Positions 10,111-18,009 of a stretch of DNA of 64,000 nucleotides are shown here, one piece after another. The first letter of the stretch is position 1. Each line of letters opens with the position of its first letter. The position numbers and the translations under genes were made by a program. The notes under the pieces were generated by a model. It was given only the letters and a program-made list of their open reading frames with translations. It was not told where the DNA came from and searched no databases. Source of the DNA: Flavobacteriaceae bacterium. GTDB lineage: Bacteria > Bacteroidota > Bacteroidia > Flavobacteriales > Flavobacteriaceae. The stretch lies in assembly GCA_947373225.1 (NCBI GenBank), contig CANBWX010000001.1:62001-126000 (forward strand), read 5' to 3'.

Positions 10111-10677
10111 ATGAAACAAGCAGCACTCCTATTTTTTTTCTTAATAAGTAGCCATTTATTTGCACAAAAACCTTGCGAATATAGTGTAAACGTTACCGAT
10201 TCGATTGGAACTTATAAATCGACCAAGGAATATATGATTTATGAAAAAAATTTCGCAGGAAACACCAATTACATTTTTTTTACATTAGCCCTCACTGACG
10301 GTCTGCCAACTTTAAATCTACAGCTTATTCAAAAAAGCAAGGCGTTCTTAAAAGCGGATTGTTTTGATAAAGAATCCAAATTATTTTTGCAGTTAAATAA
10401 CGGTAAAATAATTACGCTTCTTCATATTGACCAAGAAAATTGTGGGACAATGATTCGTGACGATAAAGGATTTGATAACAGAATTCTTACTGGTACTTTT
10501 ATGTTTATAAAAGGTTCAATGGAAGATTTGAAAAGTTCTCCAGTGAATTTGATACGAATAAAATATTTGACAGACATTGACGATTATGTGATGCAAAAAG
10601 AATTCAAATCAGAGTTAAATAATCAGGTATATCAACCTGAAACTTATTTTATAAATAATTTAAATTGCATTCAATAA
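10111..10677 (+). CDS. Secreted protein of unknown function
   Basis: A 188-residue protein I do not recognise. It has a signal peptide (MKQAALLFFFLISSHLFAQ) followed by a mature part of mixed beta character with cysteines in KPCEYSVNV, KADCFDKES, QENCGTMI and LNCIQ. An even number of spaced cysteines would fit disulfide bonds in the periplasm. It begins four bases after the methyltransferase stop, so it is probably the last gene of the tsaD-side run. Its stop is one base from the convergent dipeptidase gene's end. Confidence 0.8.
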   Translation: MKQAALLFFFLISSHLFAQKPCEYSVNVTDSIGTYKSTKEYMIYEKNFAGNTNYIFFTLALTDGLPTLNLQLIQKSKAFLKADCFDKESKLFLQLNNGKIITLLHIDQENCGTMIRDDKGFDNRILTGTFMFIKGSMEDLKSSPVNLIRIKYLTDIDDYVMQKEFKSELNNQVYQPETYFINNLNCIQ

Positions 10678-10678
10678 A

Positions 10679-11338
10679 CTAATCACATTTCCATTTGGCA
10701 TTAGAAACTTTGTCATTTAATGCCGATTTTAAATTATAATGCCACCATTCGGAATCTAAGGATTTAAAACCTTTATTGATCATTATTTTTTTTAATAATG
10801 CTCTATTTTCTTTTATTTCTTGCGAAAAATTAGAATAATTATGACTTGCTTCTATGCCAAAAAAATCGAAAGGCGTGCCCATTTCGAGTTCTTTTCCTTG
10901 TGAATCGACTAAGGTAATATCGACGGCTCCACCTCTATTATGAATAGATCCTTTACTTGGATCAGCTACATAAGAAGGATTTGGAACGATTTTCCACATT
11001 TTTTTCTGAATATCTAAAGGCCGATAACAATCGAAAATTTTGATTTTGTAGCCCATTTTCATAAACAAATCATTGGCTTCTATCAAAGATTTTACGGTTT
11101 TTAAACGCAAAAAACATTCGGCACAATCATAGACTTTAGACTTCAAAAAATTATCTGAAGTGGCATATTTCATGTCATAAACAAAGTCTTTGCCATATGC
11201 TTTCAAATTTACAAAAGTAGTATCATTAATTTTTAATTGCTTTTCTAAGGGGGAATTAGCAATTGTTTTTTGGGCATAACAATGTGTCAAAACAAGAAAA
11301 AGGCTAAGGATAAATAATTGTCTTACGAAAAATGTCAT
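10679..11338 (-). CDS. ddpX: D-alanyl-D-alanine dipeptidase, VanX/DdpX family (M15)
   Basis: A zinc peptidase of family M15D that cleaves D-Ala-D-Ala dipeptide. In non-resistant bacteria it recycles cell-wall dipeptide. The 219-residue product has a signal peptide (LFILSLFLVLTHCYAQ, possibly a lipoprotein with the Cys in THC). It has the VanX-type opening YDMKYATSDNFL, the Arg of DCYRP, the zinc ligands in GSIHNRGGAVDIT (His and Asp), and EWWHYNL (catalytic Glu and zinc His). All expected active-site residues are present. No VanA/VanH-like ligase is nearby, so there is no sign of a glycopeptide-resistance cluster. Confidence 0.93.
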   Translation of the reverse strand: MTFFVRQLFILSLFLVLTHCYAQKTIANSPLEKQLKINDTTFVNLKAYGKDFVYDMKYATSDNFLKSKVYDCAECFLRLKTVKSLIEANDLFMKMGYKIKIFDCYRPLDIQKKMWKIVPNPSYVADPSKGSIHNRGGAVDITLVDSQGKELEMGTPFDFFGIEASHNYSNFSQEIKENRALLKKIMINKGFKSLDSEWWHYNLKSALNDKVSNAKWKCD

Positions 11339-11405
11339 AAATCTATTTTTTATAAAAATAGAATAATTACAGGAATTATTAGAACATAAAATAAGAAAAA
11401 ATGAA

Positions 11406-14180
11406 TTAATTCATACCTCTATTTCCCATTTCACCTTGATAATTATTTCTCCCCGGTTTTTTCAATCCTGAAAGATTCTGAATTTTGTATGTTAGCGAAA
11501 ACATAGCATACCTTTTTAAAACTGTATTTTCTTCATCCCGAATTGTGGTTGCCGAAATTGTTCTGGAATAGCCTTGATTTTGATTTAAAAGATCATAAAT
11601 TTTCACTTTGGCAACCATGCTTTTTTTTAAAAAAATATAGGATAAACTCGTATTCCATAAATAGAAATCTTTCTTAAAACCATCACCAATTTTTGAATTG
11701 TAAGTATATCCAAAATCATTTCCAAAAACCCAAGCATCAGGCCAATAAATAGTAGTTTGCAAATTTACTCTATGAATAACATTTGAACTTGATTGAACTA
11801 AATAATTAGAATATCTTGCCTCATTATAAGTCAAACCATAAGATGGTGCAATGGTTAATAGTTCCCCATAATCATATGCAAAATATATTTTTGGTGTGAT
11901 TCCCAATGATTTTGCATTGTATAAAACGGCATTTGTAAACCCTTTATCTAGTGCATAAGTCCCGTTTAAATTGAGTCCGTATCGCAAAACATGAGCGTCT
12001 CTTTTTATAGATTGATTCCAATTCCAACCTAAAGAAGTAGCATAAGTTCCAGAAACATTTTCATAAGTGGTGTTCTTTTTTCCACTGGCATCATAAACAG
12101 TTGTCGTCACCACTTGGCTGTCGTAAAAATCGCCTCTTAGATACAAACTATACCCAGAACGGGTACGAAAATCATAATTTCTAAAATTAAAATTCACGTT
12201 ATGTTTTTCAATTGGATTCAAATTTGGATTTCCAATAATTGTATTCAAAGGATTAGCCAAGTTTTCAACGGCTAATAATTGACTGGATGTGGGAAGACTA
12301 TTGGTATATTCATAAACTAACGAAATAAATTTGGATCGCGCAATCTTGTATCTAATTTGTGCTCTACCAAGCGGCAAAAGATATTTCTTATTGAGATCCG
12401 TAATTTTATTGAGATAAAGAGAATGATTATCAAACTCAATAATCGATGCGCCAGAATTCAAATTAAAAGTGAATTTATTCTTCTCGAAAGTAAGCCCCAA
12501 TTTTGGACTAACTGTATTTTGTTTTGAAGACGTATAATTAGAAAGTAACTCATTTTTAGCTGAATACGATTGATAACCACCATCAAAATCATAGGTTTTT
12601 AGATCATTTTTAATGTTTTCCCATCCAAAATCTGTTCCAAATCGAACCCGCAAGGAATCGGTTATAGGCTGAGTAAATTCAATGTCTGCCGAATAGGAAT
12701 CATAGGTATTTCCGTTCTTGCTTTTTTGATTTCTATCATCATTTGGTTGACCAGTTTGATAAAAAATAGTTTTAGATTGGTTTAAAACATCCGAATCACT
12801 TTGTGTATTATTATTACTAAAAACGAAGCTAAAATTTTGAGCTTTTTTCTCGAATGCCTTATTAAAATTGATCGTATTAGAAAAATTAGATGATGTGTTT
12901 TCTTTGAATGATTTCGAAGTACTTTCGTTTAATGATTGGTCATTCTCGTCTTTTGAAATACTCGAAGAATCAGAATTACTATTTGAATTGGTTTGATTCA
13001 ATTTTGGTGCAAAAGAAATCCTGGTGGTTGGATTTATTTTATAATCAAATTCTAAATTTACTTTATTCACCGTACTTTCGTCCCTTGTTTTCGATTCCGA
13101 TTCAGTTGTAAAGGAACTTGTTGGTAAGAAATTGATTTGTTTTGATTTATTGTCATTATTCGTAATCGTATTCGCCAAAGAATAACTTACGTTTGAGTCA
13201 AAATTATTGAACCATTCGTCGGAATAATTAAGTCCAGCCAAATTAGATTGGGTAATTCCTTTGGCATTTCCAGAGGAATTATTATTTCCCTTATTATTTC
13301 TTCCACCACCCATATTGTCAAAAACTTCGTCCATAGAAAAGCCCGATGAATTGATATTATTTGAGGAGGCTAGAACACTTATTTTTCGTTTATCGTTAAA
13401 ATAATTCATTACAAAACTGCTTTCGTAACGATCATCAGTACCAAAACCTCCCAAAAATTTACCAAAGAAACCTTTATATTTATTGTTGTCAATTGTAAAA
13501 TTGATACTTGAATCATCCGAACTTGCCTCCTGTCTGGACAATTCTTCCTTTTTAGTTTTTAAATCTGAAACTTGAACTTTCTTGATGATTTCTGCTGGAA
13601 GATTTTTTAAGGCAACTGCCCCATCTCGGTCGAAAAAAGGTTTGCCATTTACCAAAAACTGGCTAACTGTCTTTCCGTTTACAGTTACTTTTCCATCATT
13701 GTCAACTTCAACTCCTGGTAATTGTTTTAATAATGTTTCTACATTAGAATCTGGACGAACTTTAAAAGATTGGGCATTAAACTCTAATGTGTCTTTTTTG
13801 ACTGTAATTGGTGGAGCTTCATTTTTTACTATTACATCTTTCAACGCATTCGTATTTACTACTAAATATATTTTTCCAAAATCTTTATTAGCTAAAATTC
13901 CTTTTTGATCTTCAACATAATTTTGATAGCCTATATAACTAACTTTCAAAAATACAGGTTTATCATGCTTTTTGGTGGCAATTTCAAAAAATCCATTTTT
14001 ATCCGTGGTAGCATATTCAATTACTGTAGAGTCCTTAACATTAGAAAAATATACCGTAGCCGACTCTAAAGGTAAATGAGAAGTAAAATCAAGTATTGAT
14101 CCTTTAATCAGGAATTTATCTTGTGCATTTACAGAAAAAAAGAAAAGAAAAAACAGAAAAAAAGAGTAGCCTTTAGTCAT
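11406..14180 (-). CDS. Outer-membrane beta-barrel protein with carboxypeptidase-regulatory-like and plug-like domains
   Basis: A 924-residue exported protein with a signal peptide (GYSFFLFFLFFFSVNAQ). Residues about 22-115 form a carboxypeptidase regulatory-like beta-sandwich (LIKGSILDFTSHLPLESATV). Next comes a TonB-receptor plug-like part (LLKQLPGVEVDNDGKVTVNG, then FLVNGKPFFDRDG). The rest is a long barrel with alternating strands, ending in a region rich in Gly and Asn. This is the TonB-receptor-related outer-membrane beta-barrel family common in Bacteroidetes. I see no obvious TonB box and no SusD partner, so it is unlikely to be a standard SusC glycan importer. The ligand is unknown. 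It stands alone, 67 bases upstream of the dipeptidase gene on the same strand. Confidence 0.87.
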   Translation of the reverse strand: MTKGYSFFLFFLFFFSVNAQDKFLIKGSILDFTSHLPLESATVYFSNVKDSTVIEYATTDKNGFFEIATKKHDKPVFLKVSYIGYQNYVEDQKGILANKDFGKIYLVVNTNALKDVIVKNEAPPITVKKDTLEFNAQSFKVRPDSNVETLLKQLPGVEVDNDGKVTVNGKTVSQFLVNGKPFFDRDGAVALKNLPAEIIKKVQVSDLKTKKEELSRQEASSDDSSINFTIDNNKYKGFFGKFLGGFGTDDRYESSFVMNYFNDKRKISVLASSNNINSSGFSMDEVFDNMGGGRNNKGNNNSSGNAKGITQSNLAGLNYSDEWFNNFDSNVSYSLANTITNNDNKSKQINFLPTSSFTTESESKTRDESTVNKVNLEFDYKINPTTRISFAPKLNQTNSNSNSDSSSISKDENDQSLNESTSKSFKENTSSNFSNTINFNKAFEKKAQNFSFVFSNNNTQSDSDVLNQSKTIFYQTGQPNDDRNQKSKNGNTYDSYSADIEFTQPITDSLRVRFGTDFGWENIKNDLKTYDFDGGYQSYSAKNELLSNYTSSKQNTVSPKLGLTFEKNKFTFNLNSGASIIEFDNHSLYLNKITDLNKKYLLPLGRAQIRYKIARSKFISLVYEYTNSLPTSSQLLAVENLANPLNTIIGNPNLNPIEKHNVNFNFRNYDFRTRSGYSLYLRGDFYDSQVVTTTVYDASGKKNTTYENVSGTYATSLGWNWNQSIKRDAHVLRYGLNLNGTYALDKGFTNAVLYNAKSLGITPKIYFAYDYGELLTIAPSYGLTYNEARYSNYLVQSSSNVIHRVNLQTTIYWPDAWVFGNDFGYTYNSKIGDGFKKDFYLWNTSLSYIFLKKSMVAKVKIYDLLNQNQGYSRTISATTIRDEENTVLKRYAMFSLTYKIQNLSGLKKPGRNNYQGEMGNRGMN

Positions 14181-14517
14181 TTATAAATTTGTGATGTTCA
14201 AGTATTAGATGTGATAATTGACAAAAGGTTTAATATAATGTCAAAATAACACTTATTTTTAAATTTAATATTCGTTTTTCAGATCTAGACCCTTAATGAA
14301 TTTAAGGACTTTTGCTTTATCCAAAAACTGATATAATTATAGCTATTTATGTAAGCTTACACTTCGATTTATATTATTCTCAATATAAAAACTCAAAATT
14401 ATCAATTTGGAGATATTTTAAACCAAAACACATTCATTATTATCATATAAATTCGATAAACGGTGATTTTTTTTCAATATTTGTAATTGAAAAATAATAT
14501 TGTAAAAAGCATCATTT
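14181..14517. other. Divergent intergenic region upstream of the amidoligase island
   Basis: These 337 bases between the divergent barrel gene and the transglutaminase-DUF2126 gene must hold promoters for both. I see a small inverted repeat CCTTAA/TTAAGG (14291-14307) and the stronger one listed separately at 14470-14494. A 61-codon open frame at 14312-14497 has low-complexity, Tyr/Ile/His-rich content and no recognisable features, so I do not call it a gene. No convincing complete TTTG / TAnnTTTG promoter was found. TAATATTG at 14495-14502 is a near match to the -7 element. Confidence 0.6.
14470..14494. promoter_or_regulatory. Inverted repeat upstream of the transglutaminase-DUF2126 gene
   Basis: TTTTTCAAT (14470-14478) and ATTGAAAAA (14486-14494) form a perfect 9-base inverted repeat with a 7-base spacer. 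It ends 23 bases before the ATG at 14518 and directly precedes a near-consensus -7 element (TAATATTG, 14495-14502). A dyad in this place could bind a regulator of the island. The sequence is AT-rich, so chance is a real alternative. Confidence 0.4.
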
Positions 14518-17500
14518 ATGTCAGTAAAAATTGCCATTTCACACAAAACAACATACAAATTTGACCAAAGTGTTAAATTATTCCCTCATATTTTTAGACT
14601 TCGCCCAGCGGTACATTCTAGGACAGCTATTGAGGGATATTCTTTTAAAATTAGTCCCGAAAATCATTTTATAAATTGGCAACAAGACCCTTTTGGAAAT
14701 TATCAAGCTAGAGTTATTTTTCCTGATAAAATTAAAGAATTAAAAGTCGAAGTCGAAGTAATTGCAAAACTTCAAGTCATCAATCCATTCGATTATTTTG
14801 TAGAAGAATATGCTGAGAAATATCCATTTAAATATGATAATACTCTCAAAGACGAATTAGTTCCTTATTTAAAATTAAGTGAAGAAAGTCCTATATTTTT
14901 AAGATATATTGAAAACATAAAATTAAAGGATTCTATAGAAATAAATGATTTTTTGGTTTACCTGAACCAAGAAGTGTATAAAACGCTTACTTATAATCTA
15001 CGGATGGAAGTTGGCGTGCAAACACCAGAAGAAACATTGAGAATAAAAAGTGGTTCTTGTAGAGATTTTGCTTGGCTATTAATTCATGTTTTGCGACACT
15101 TTGGCTTAGCCACCCGATTTGTTTCGGGTTATATTGTACAATTAGCACCAGATATAAAATCGCTTGACGGACCATCTGGACCCGAGAATGATTTTACCGA
15201 TTTACATGCTTGGGTCGAAGTTTATCTTCCTGGCGCAGGTTGGATTGGACTGGATCCTACTTCGGGACTTTTTGCCAGCGAAGGACATATTCCATTATGC
15301 TGTACGCCTCATTACGAAAGCGCAGCGCCAGTAACTGGTGCTACAGGAAAATGTGAAGTAACCTTTGATTTTGAAAATAAAGTAACTCGTATTCATGAAG
15401 ACCCAAGAGTAACTAAACCCTATTCGGACAGGCAATGGGAAGATATCATGGCGGTAGGAAATGTGGTTGAAAACGATTTGATTCAAGGTGATGTAAGACT
15501 AACAATGGGTGGAGAACCTACCTTCATTTCTATTGATGATTTTGAGGGAGCCGAATGGAATACCGCTGCAGATGGCCCTCTAAAACGAAAATTAGCTTAC
15601 GATTTGGCTCTTCGTTTAAAACAACGATTTGCTCACGGAGGTTTACTGCATTTTGGTCAAGGAAAATGGTATCCGGGAGAATTATTCCCGCGGTGGCAAT
15701 ATGGATTATATTGGAGAAAAGACGGATTCCCTTTATGGAAAAATGATGCGCTGATAGCAAAAGAAGGGGAAACTCAATTTACTTTTCATGATGCTGAAAA
15801 ATTTGCTAATGAGTTAACCAAATTTTTAGGAATTGACACTAAAAACATATTACCTACTTATGAAGACCCGATTTATTGGGCTCTTGAAGAAGGTAAACTT
15901 CCGGTGAATTTAGACCCGATGAAAGTGAATTTAAAAGATTCTATCGAAAGACATAATCTTGCAAGGGTTCTAGAAAAAGGCTTAAATAATCCATCTGGAT
16001 TTGTTTTGCCCATTCAAAAAAATTATACGCAGGATAATTGGGAAAGTTGTGCATGGGAATTTAGACGAGGCAATTGCTTTTTGATTCCTGGGAACTCGCC
16101 AATTGGTTTGCGTTTACCATTAGATTCCTTACCAAAGGTTTCCGTAAACAAGAGAGAAACAGTTGTCGACAGAAGTTTATTCGAAGATTTACCTCCTTTA
16201 GAAGATTGCTCTGAAAAAGTAAAAAATCGTTATGGAACTATTTCAAAAATTGTTAAAGCAGTCAAAAAAGTATTGTCTAAAAAAGAGGAAATAAAGAAAG
16301 AGGACTCCTTATTATTTGAAGTCGACACTTTTATTACAGCAATGTGTGTGCAAGAACGTGATGGAATATTATATGTTTTTCTTCCACCAACGGATTATTT
16401 AGAAGACTATATCGACTTGATTACTTCGATCGAAATTACTGCCGAAAAATTACAAATGCCAGTACGAATTGAAGGATATGAACCAAAAAAGGATTACAGA
16501 GTCGAGAAAATGATGGTTACTCCAGATCCTGGTGTTATTGAGGTGAATGTGCATCCGGCCAAATCTTGGCAAGAAATTGTAGACAACACAACAGCGCTTT
16601 ACGAAGAAGCTTTTCTATCTCGTTTGGGCACCGATAAATTTATGGTTGATGGTCGCCATACTGGAACTGGCGGAGGAAATCACGTAACATTAGGTGCCGA
16701 AAGACCTGAAGATAGTCCCTTATTAAGAAGACCTGATTTATTGCGAAGCTTAATTACTTATTGGCAACATCATCCCGTTTTAAGTTACCTTTTTGCCGGA
16801 CCATTTATCGGACCAACAAGTCAAGCGCCAAGAATTGACGAAGGTCGTGATGAGCGTCTTTACGAAATGGAAATTGCTTTTGACCAAATCCCAAAAGATA
16901 AAGAAGTTCCTTTTTGGATGGTGGACCGGATTTTTAGAAACCTATTGACAGATATCACTGGAAATACACACCGTTCCGAGTTTTGTATAGATAAATTATA
17001 TTCGCCAGATTCATCTACAGGGCGTTTGGGAATATTAGAATTAAGAGCTTTTGATATGCCTCCGCACAAACATATGAATTTAGTTCAAAATTTATTAGTT
17101 CGTTCCTTAGTAGCCAAATTTTGGAAAAACCCTTACGAGAAAAAATTAGTGCGTTGGGGAACTGAATTGCATGATAAATTCTTGTTGCCACATTTCGCCT
17201 ATTTGGATATGATTGATGTGGTTAATGATTTAAAAGATGCTGGATATAATTTTGACATTTCATGGTTCGATCCTTTCTTCGAATTTAGATATCCACACCA
17301 TGGTAACGTGACTATTGATAATATTCAATTAGAAATTCGTTTAGGAATAGAGCCTTGGCACGTACTTGGCGAAGAACAATCTAGTTCTGGAACCTCTCGA
17401 TTTGTAGATTCCTCATTAGAACGCTTGCAAGTAAAAGTTTCTGGAATTGTACCTGATCGTCATATTTTACTATGCAAAGGATGCAGAATTCCGTTAAGAA

Positions 17501-17934
17501 GCACCGGTACAAAAGGAGAATTTGTTGCCGGAATACGCTACAAAGCATGGAATCCGCCCTCCGCATTGCATCCTAATATTGGAATTGATGTGCCACTTGT
17601 TTTTGACTTAGTCGATACTTGGAACAATAAAGTAATTGGTGGTTGTACCTATTTTGTCACTCATCCTGGCGGAAGAAGTTTTGACAGTTTCCCTGTGAAT
17701 AGTTTTGAAGCTGAATCAAGAAAAATAAGTCGATTTTGGGATTTTGGTCACACACCAGATCCAGGACTTGAGGATATGGAAAAAGAGAAAGAAATGACTG
17801 CAAATAATTCAGCAACTTCTCGTTTTTTAGTAGAATCTAAATCAAATTTACAACTTGACACGCCCATAGAGCTCATTGACCCTGAATATCCATACACCTT
17901 AGATTTAAGACATTATTGGAAAGCAAAAGAATAG
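14518..17934 (+). CDS. Transglutaminase-like protein fused to DUF2126 putative amidoligase
   Basis: A 1138-residue two-part protein. Residues about 1-90 are the bacterial transglutaminase N-terminal beta domain (MSVKIAISHKTTYKFDQSVK). Residues about 150-290 are the transglutaminase/papain-like core with a complete triad: Cys181 in SGSCRDFAW, His230 in DLHAWVEVY and Asp246 in GLDPTSG. From about residue 320 to the end is DUF2126, which begins VRLTMGGEPTFISIDD and is regarded as an amidoligase (amine-carboxylate ligase) related to the glutamine-synthetase/GCS fold. There is no signal peptide, so it is cytoplasmic. It is first in a four-gene run with an ATP-grasp/alpha-E gene 75 bases downstream. 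Comparative genomics groups these families as predicted peptide-bond-forming systems, but the product is unknown. Confidence 0.92.
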   Translation: MSVKIAISHKTTYKFDQSVKLFPHIFRLRPAVHSRTAIEGYSFKISPENHFINWQQDPFGNYQARVIFPDKIKELKVEVEVIAKLQVINPFDYFVEEYAEKYPFKYDNTLKDELVPYLKLSEESPIFLRYIENIKLKDSIEINDFLVYLNQEVYKTLTYNLRMEVGVQTPEETLRIKSGSCRDFAWLLIHVLRHFGLATRFVSGYIVQLAPDIKSLDGPSGPENDFTDLHAWVEVYLPGAGWIGLDPTSGLFASEGHIPLCCTPHYESAAPVTGATGKCEVTFDFENKVTRIHEDPRVTKPYSDRQWEDIMAVGNVVENDLIQGDVRLTMGGEPTFISIDDFEGAEWNTAADGPLKRKLAYDLALRLKQRFAHGGLLHFGQGKWYPGELFPRWQYGLYWRKDGFPLWKNDALIAKEGETQFTFHDAEKFANELTKFLGIDTKNILPTYEDPIYWALEEGKLPVNLDPMKVNLKDSIERHNLARVLEKGLNNPSGFVLPIQKNYTQDNWESCAWEFRRGNCFLIPGNSPIGLRLPLDSLPKVSVNKRETVVDRSLFEDLPPLEDCSEKVKNRYGTISKIVKAVKKVLSKKEEIKKEDSLLFEVDTFITAMCVQERDGILYVFLPPTDYLEDYIDLITSIEITAEKLQMPVRIEGYEPKKDYRVEKMMVTPDPGVIEVNVHPAKSWQEIVDNTTALYEEAFLSRLGTDKFMVDGRHTGTGGGNHVTLGAERPEDSPLLRRPDLLRSLITYWQHHPVLSYLFAGPFIGPTSQAPRIDEGRDERLYEMEIAFDQIPKDKEVPFWMVDRIFRNLLTDITGNTHRSEFCIDKLYSPDSSTGRLGILELRAFDMPPHKHMNLVQNLLVRSLVAKFWKNPYEKKLVRWGTELHDKFLLPHFAYLDMIDVVNDLKDAGYNFDISWFDPFFEFRYPHHGNVTIDNIQLEIRLGIEPWHVLGEEQSSSGTSRFVDSSLERLQVKVSGIVPDRHILLCKGCRIPLRSTGTKGEFVAGIRYKAWNPPSALHPNIGIDVPLVFDLVDTWNNKVIGGCTYFVTHPGGRSFDSFPVNSFEAESRKISRFWDFGHTPDPGLEDMEKEKEMTANNSATSRFLVESKSNLQLDTPIELIDPEYPYTLDLRHYWKAKE

Positions 17935-18009
17935 GAAATTACATTGTTGTTCGCTTTAAAAGTCTTTATTTTGTCAAATATAAAAACGCCATTCATTTAC
18001 AATTAACAA

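Noticed and set aside
10679-11338. Glycopeptide resistance cluster based on the VanX-like gene
   Set aside because: No D-Ala-D-Lac ligase, VanH dehydrogenase or VanRS pair is nearby; a house-keeping dipeptidase is more likely.
14312-14497. 61-codon open frame in the gap before the amidoligase island
   Set aside because: Low-complexity, Tyr/His/Ile-rich translation with no signal, domain or clear start context; it is most likely chance in AT-rich DNA.
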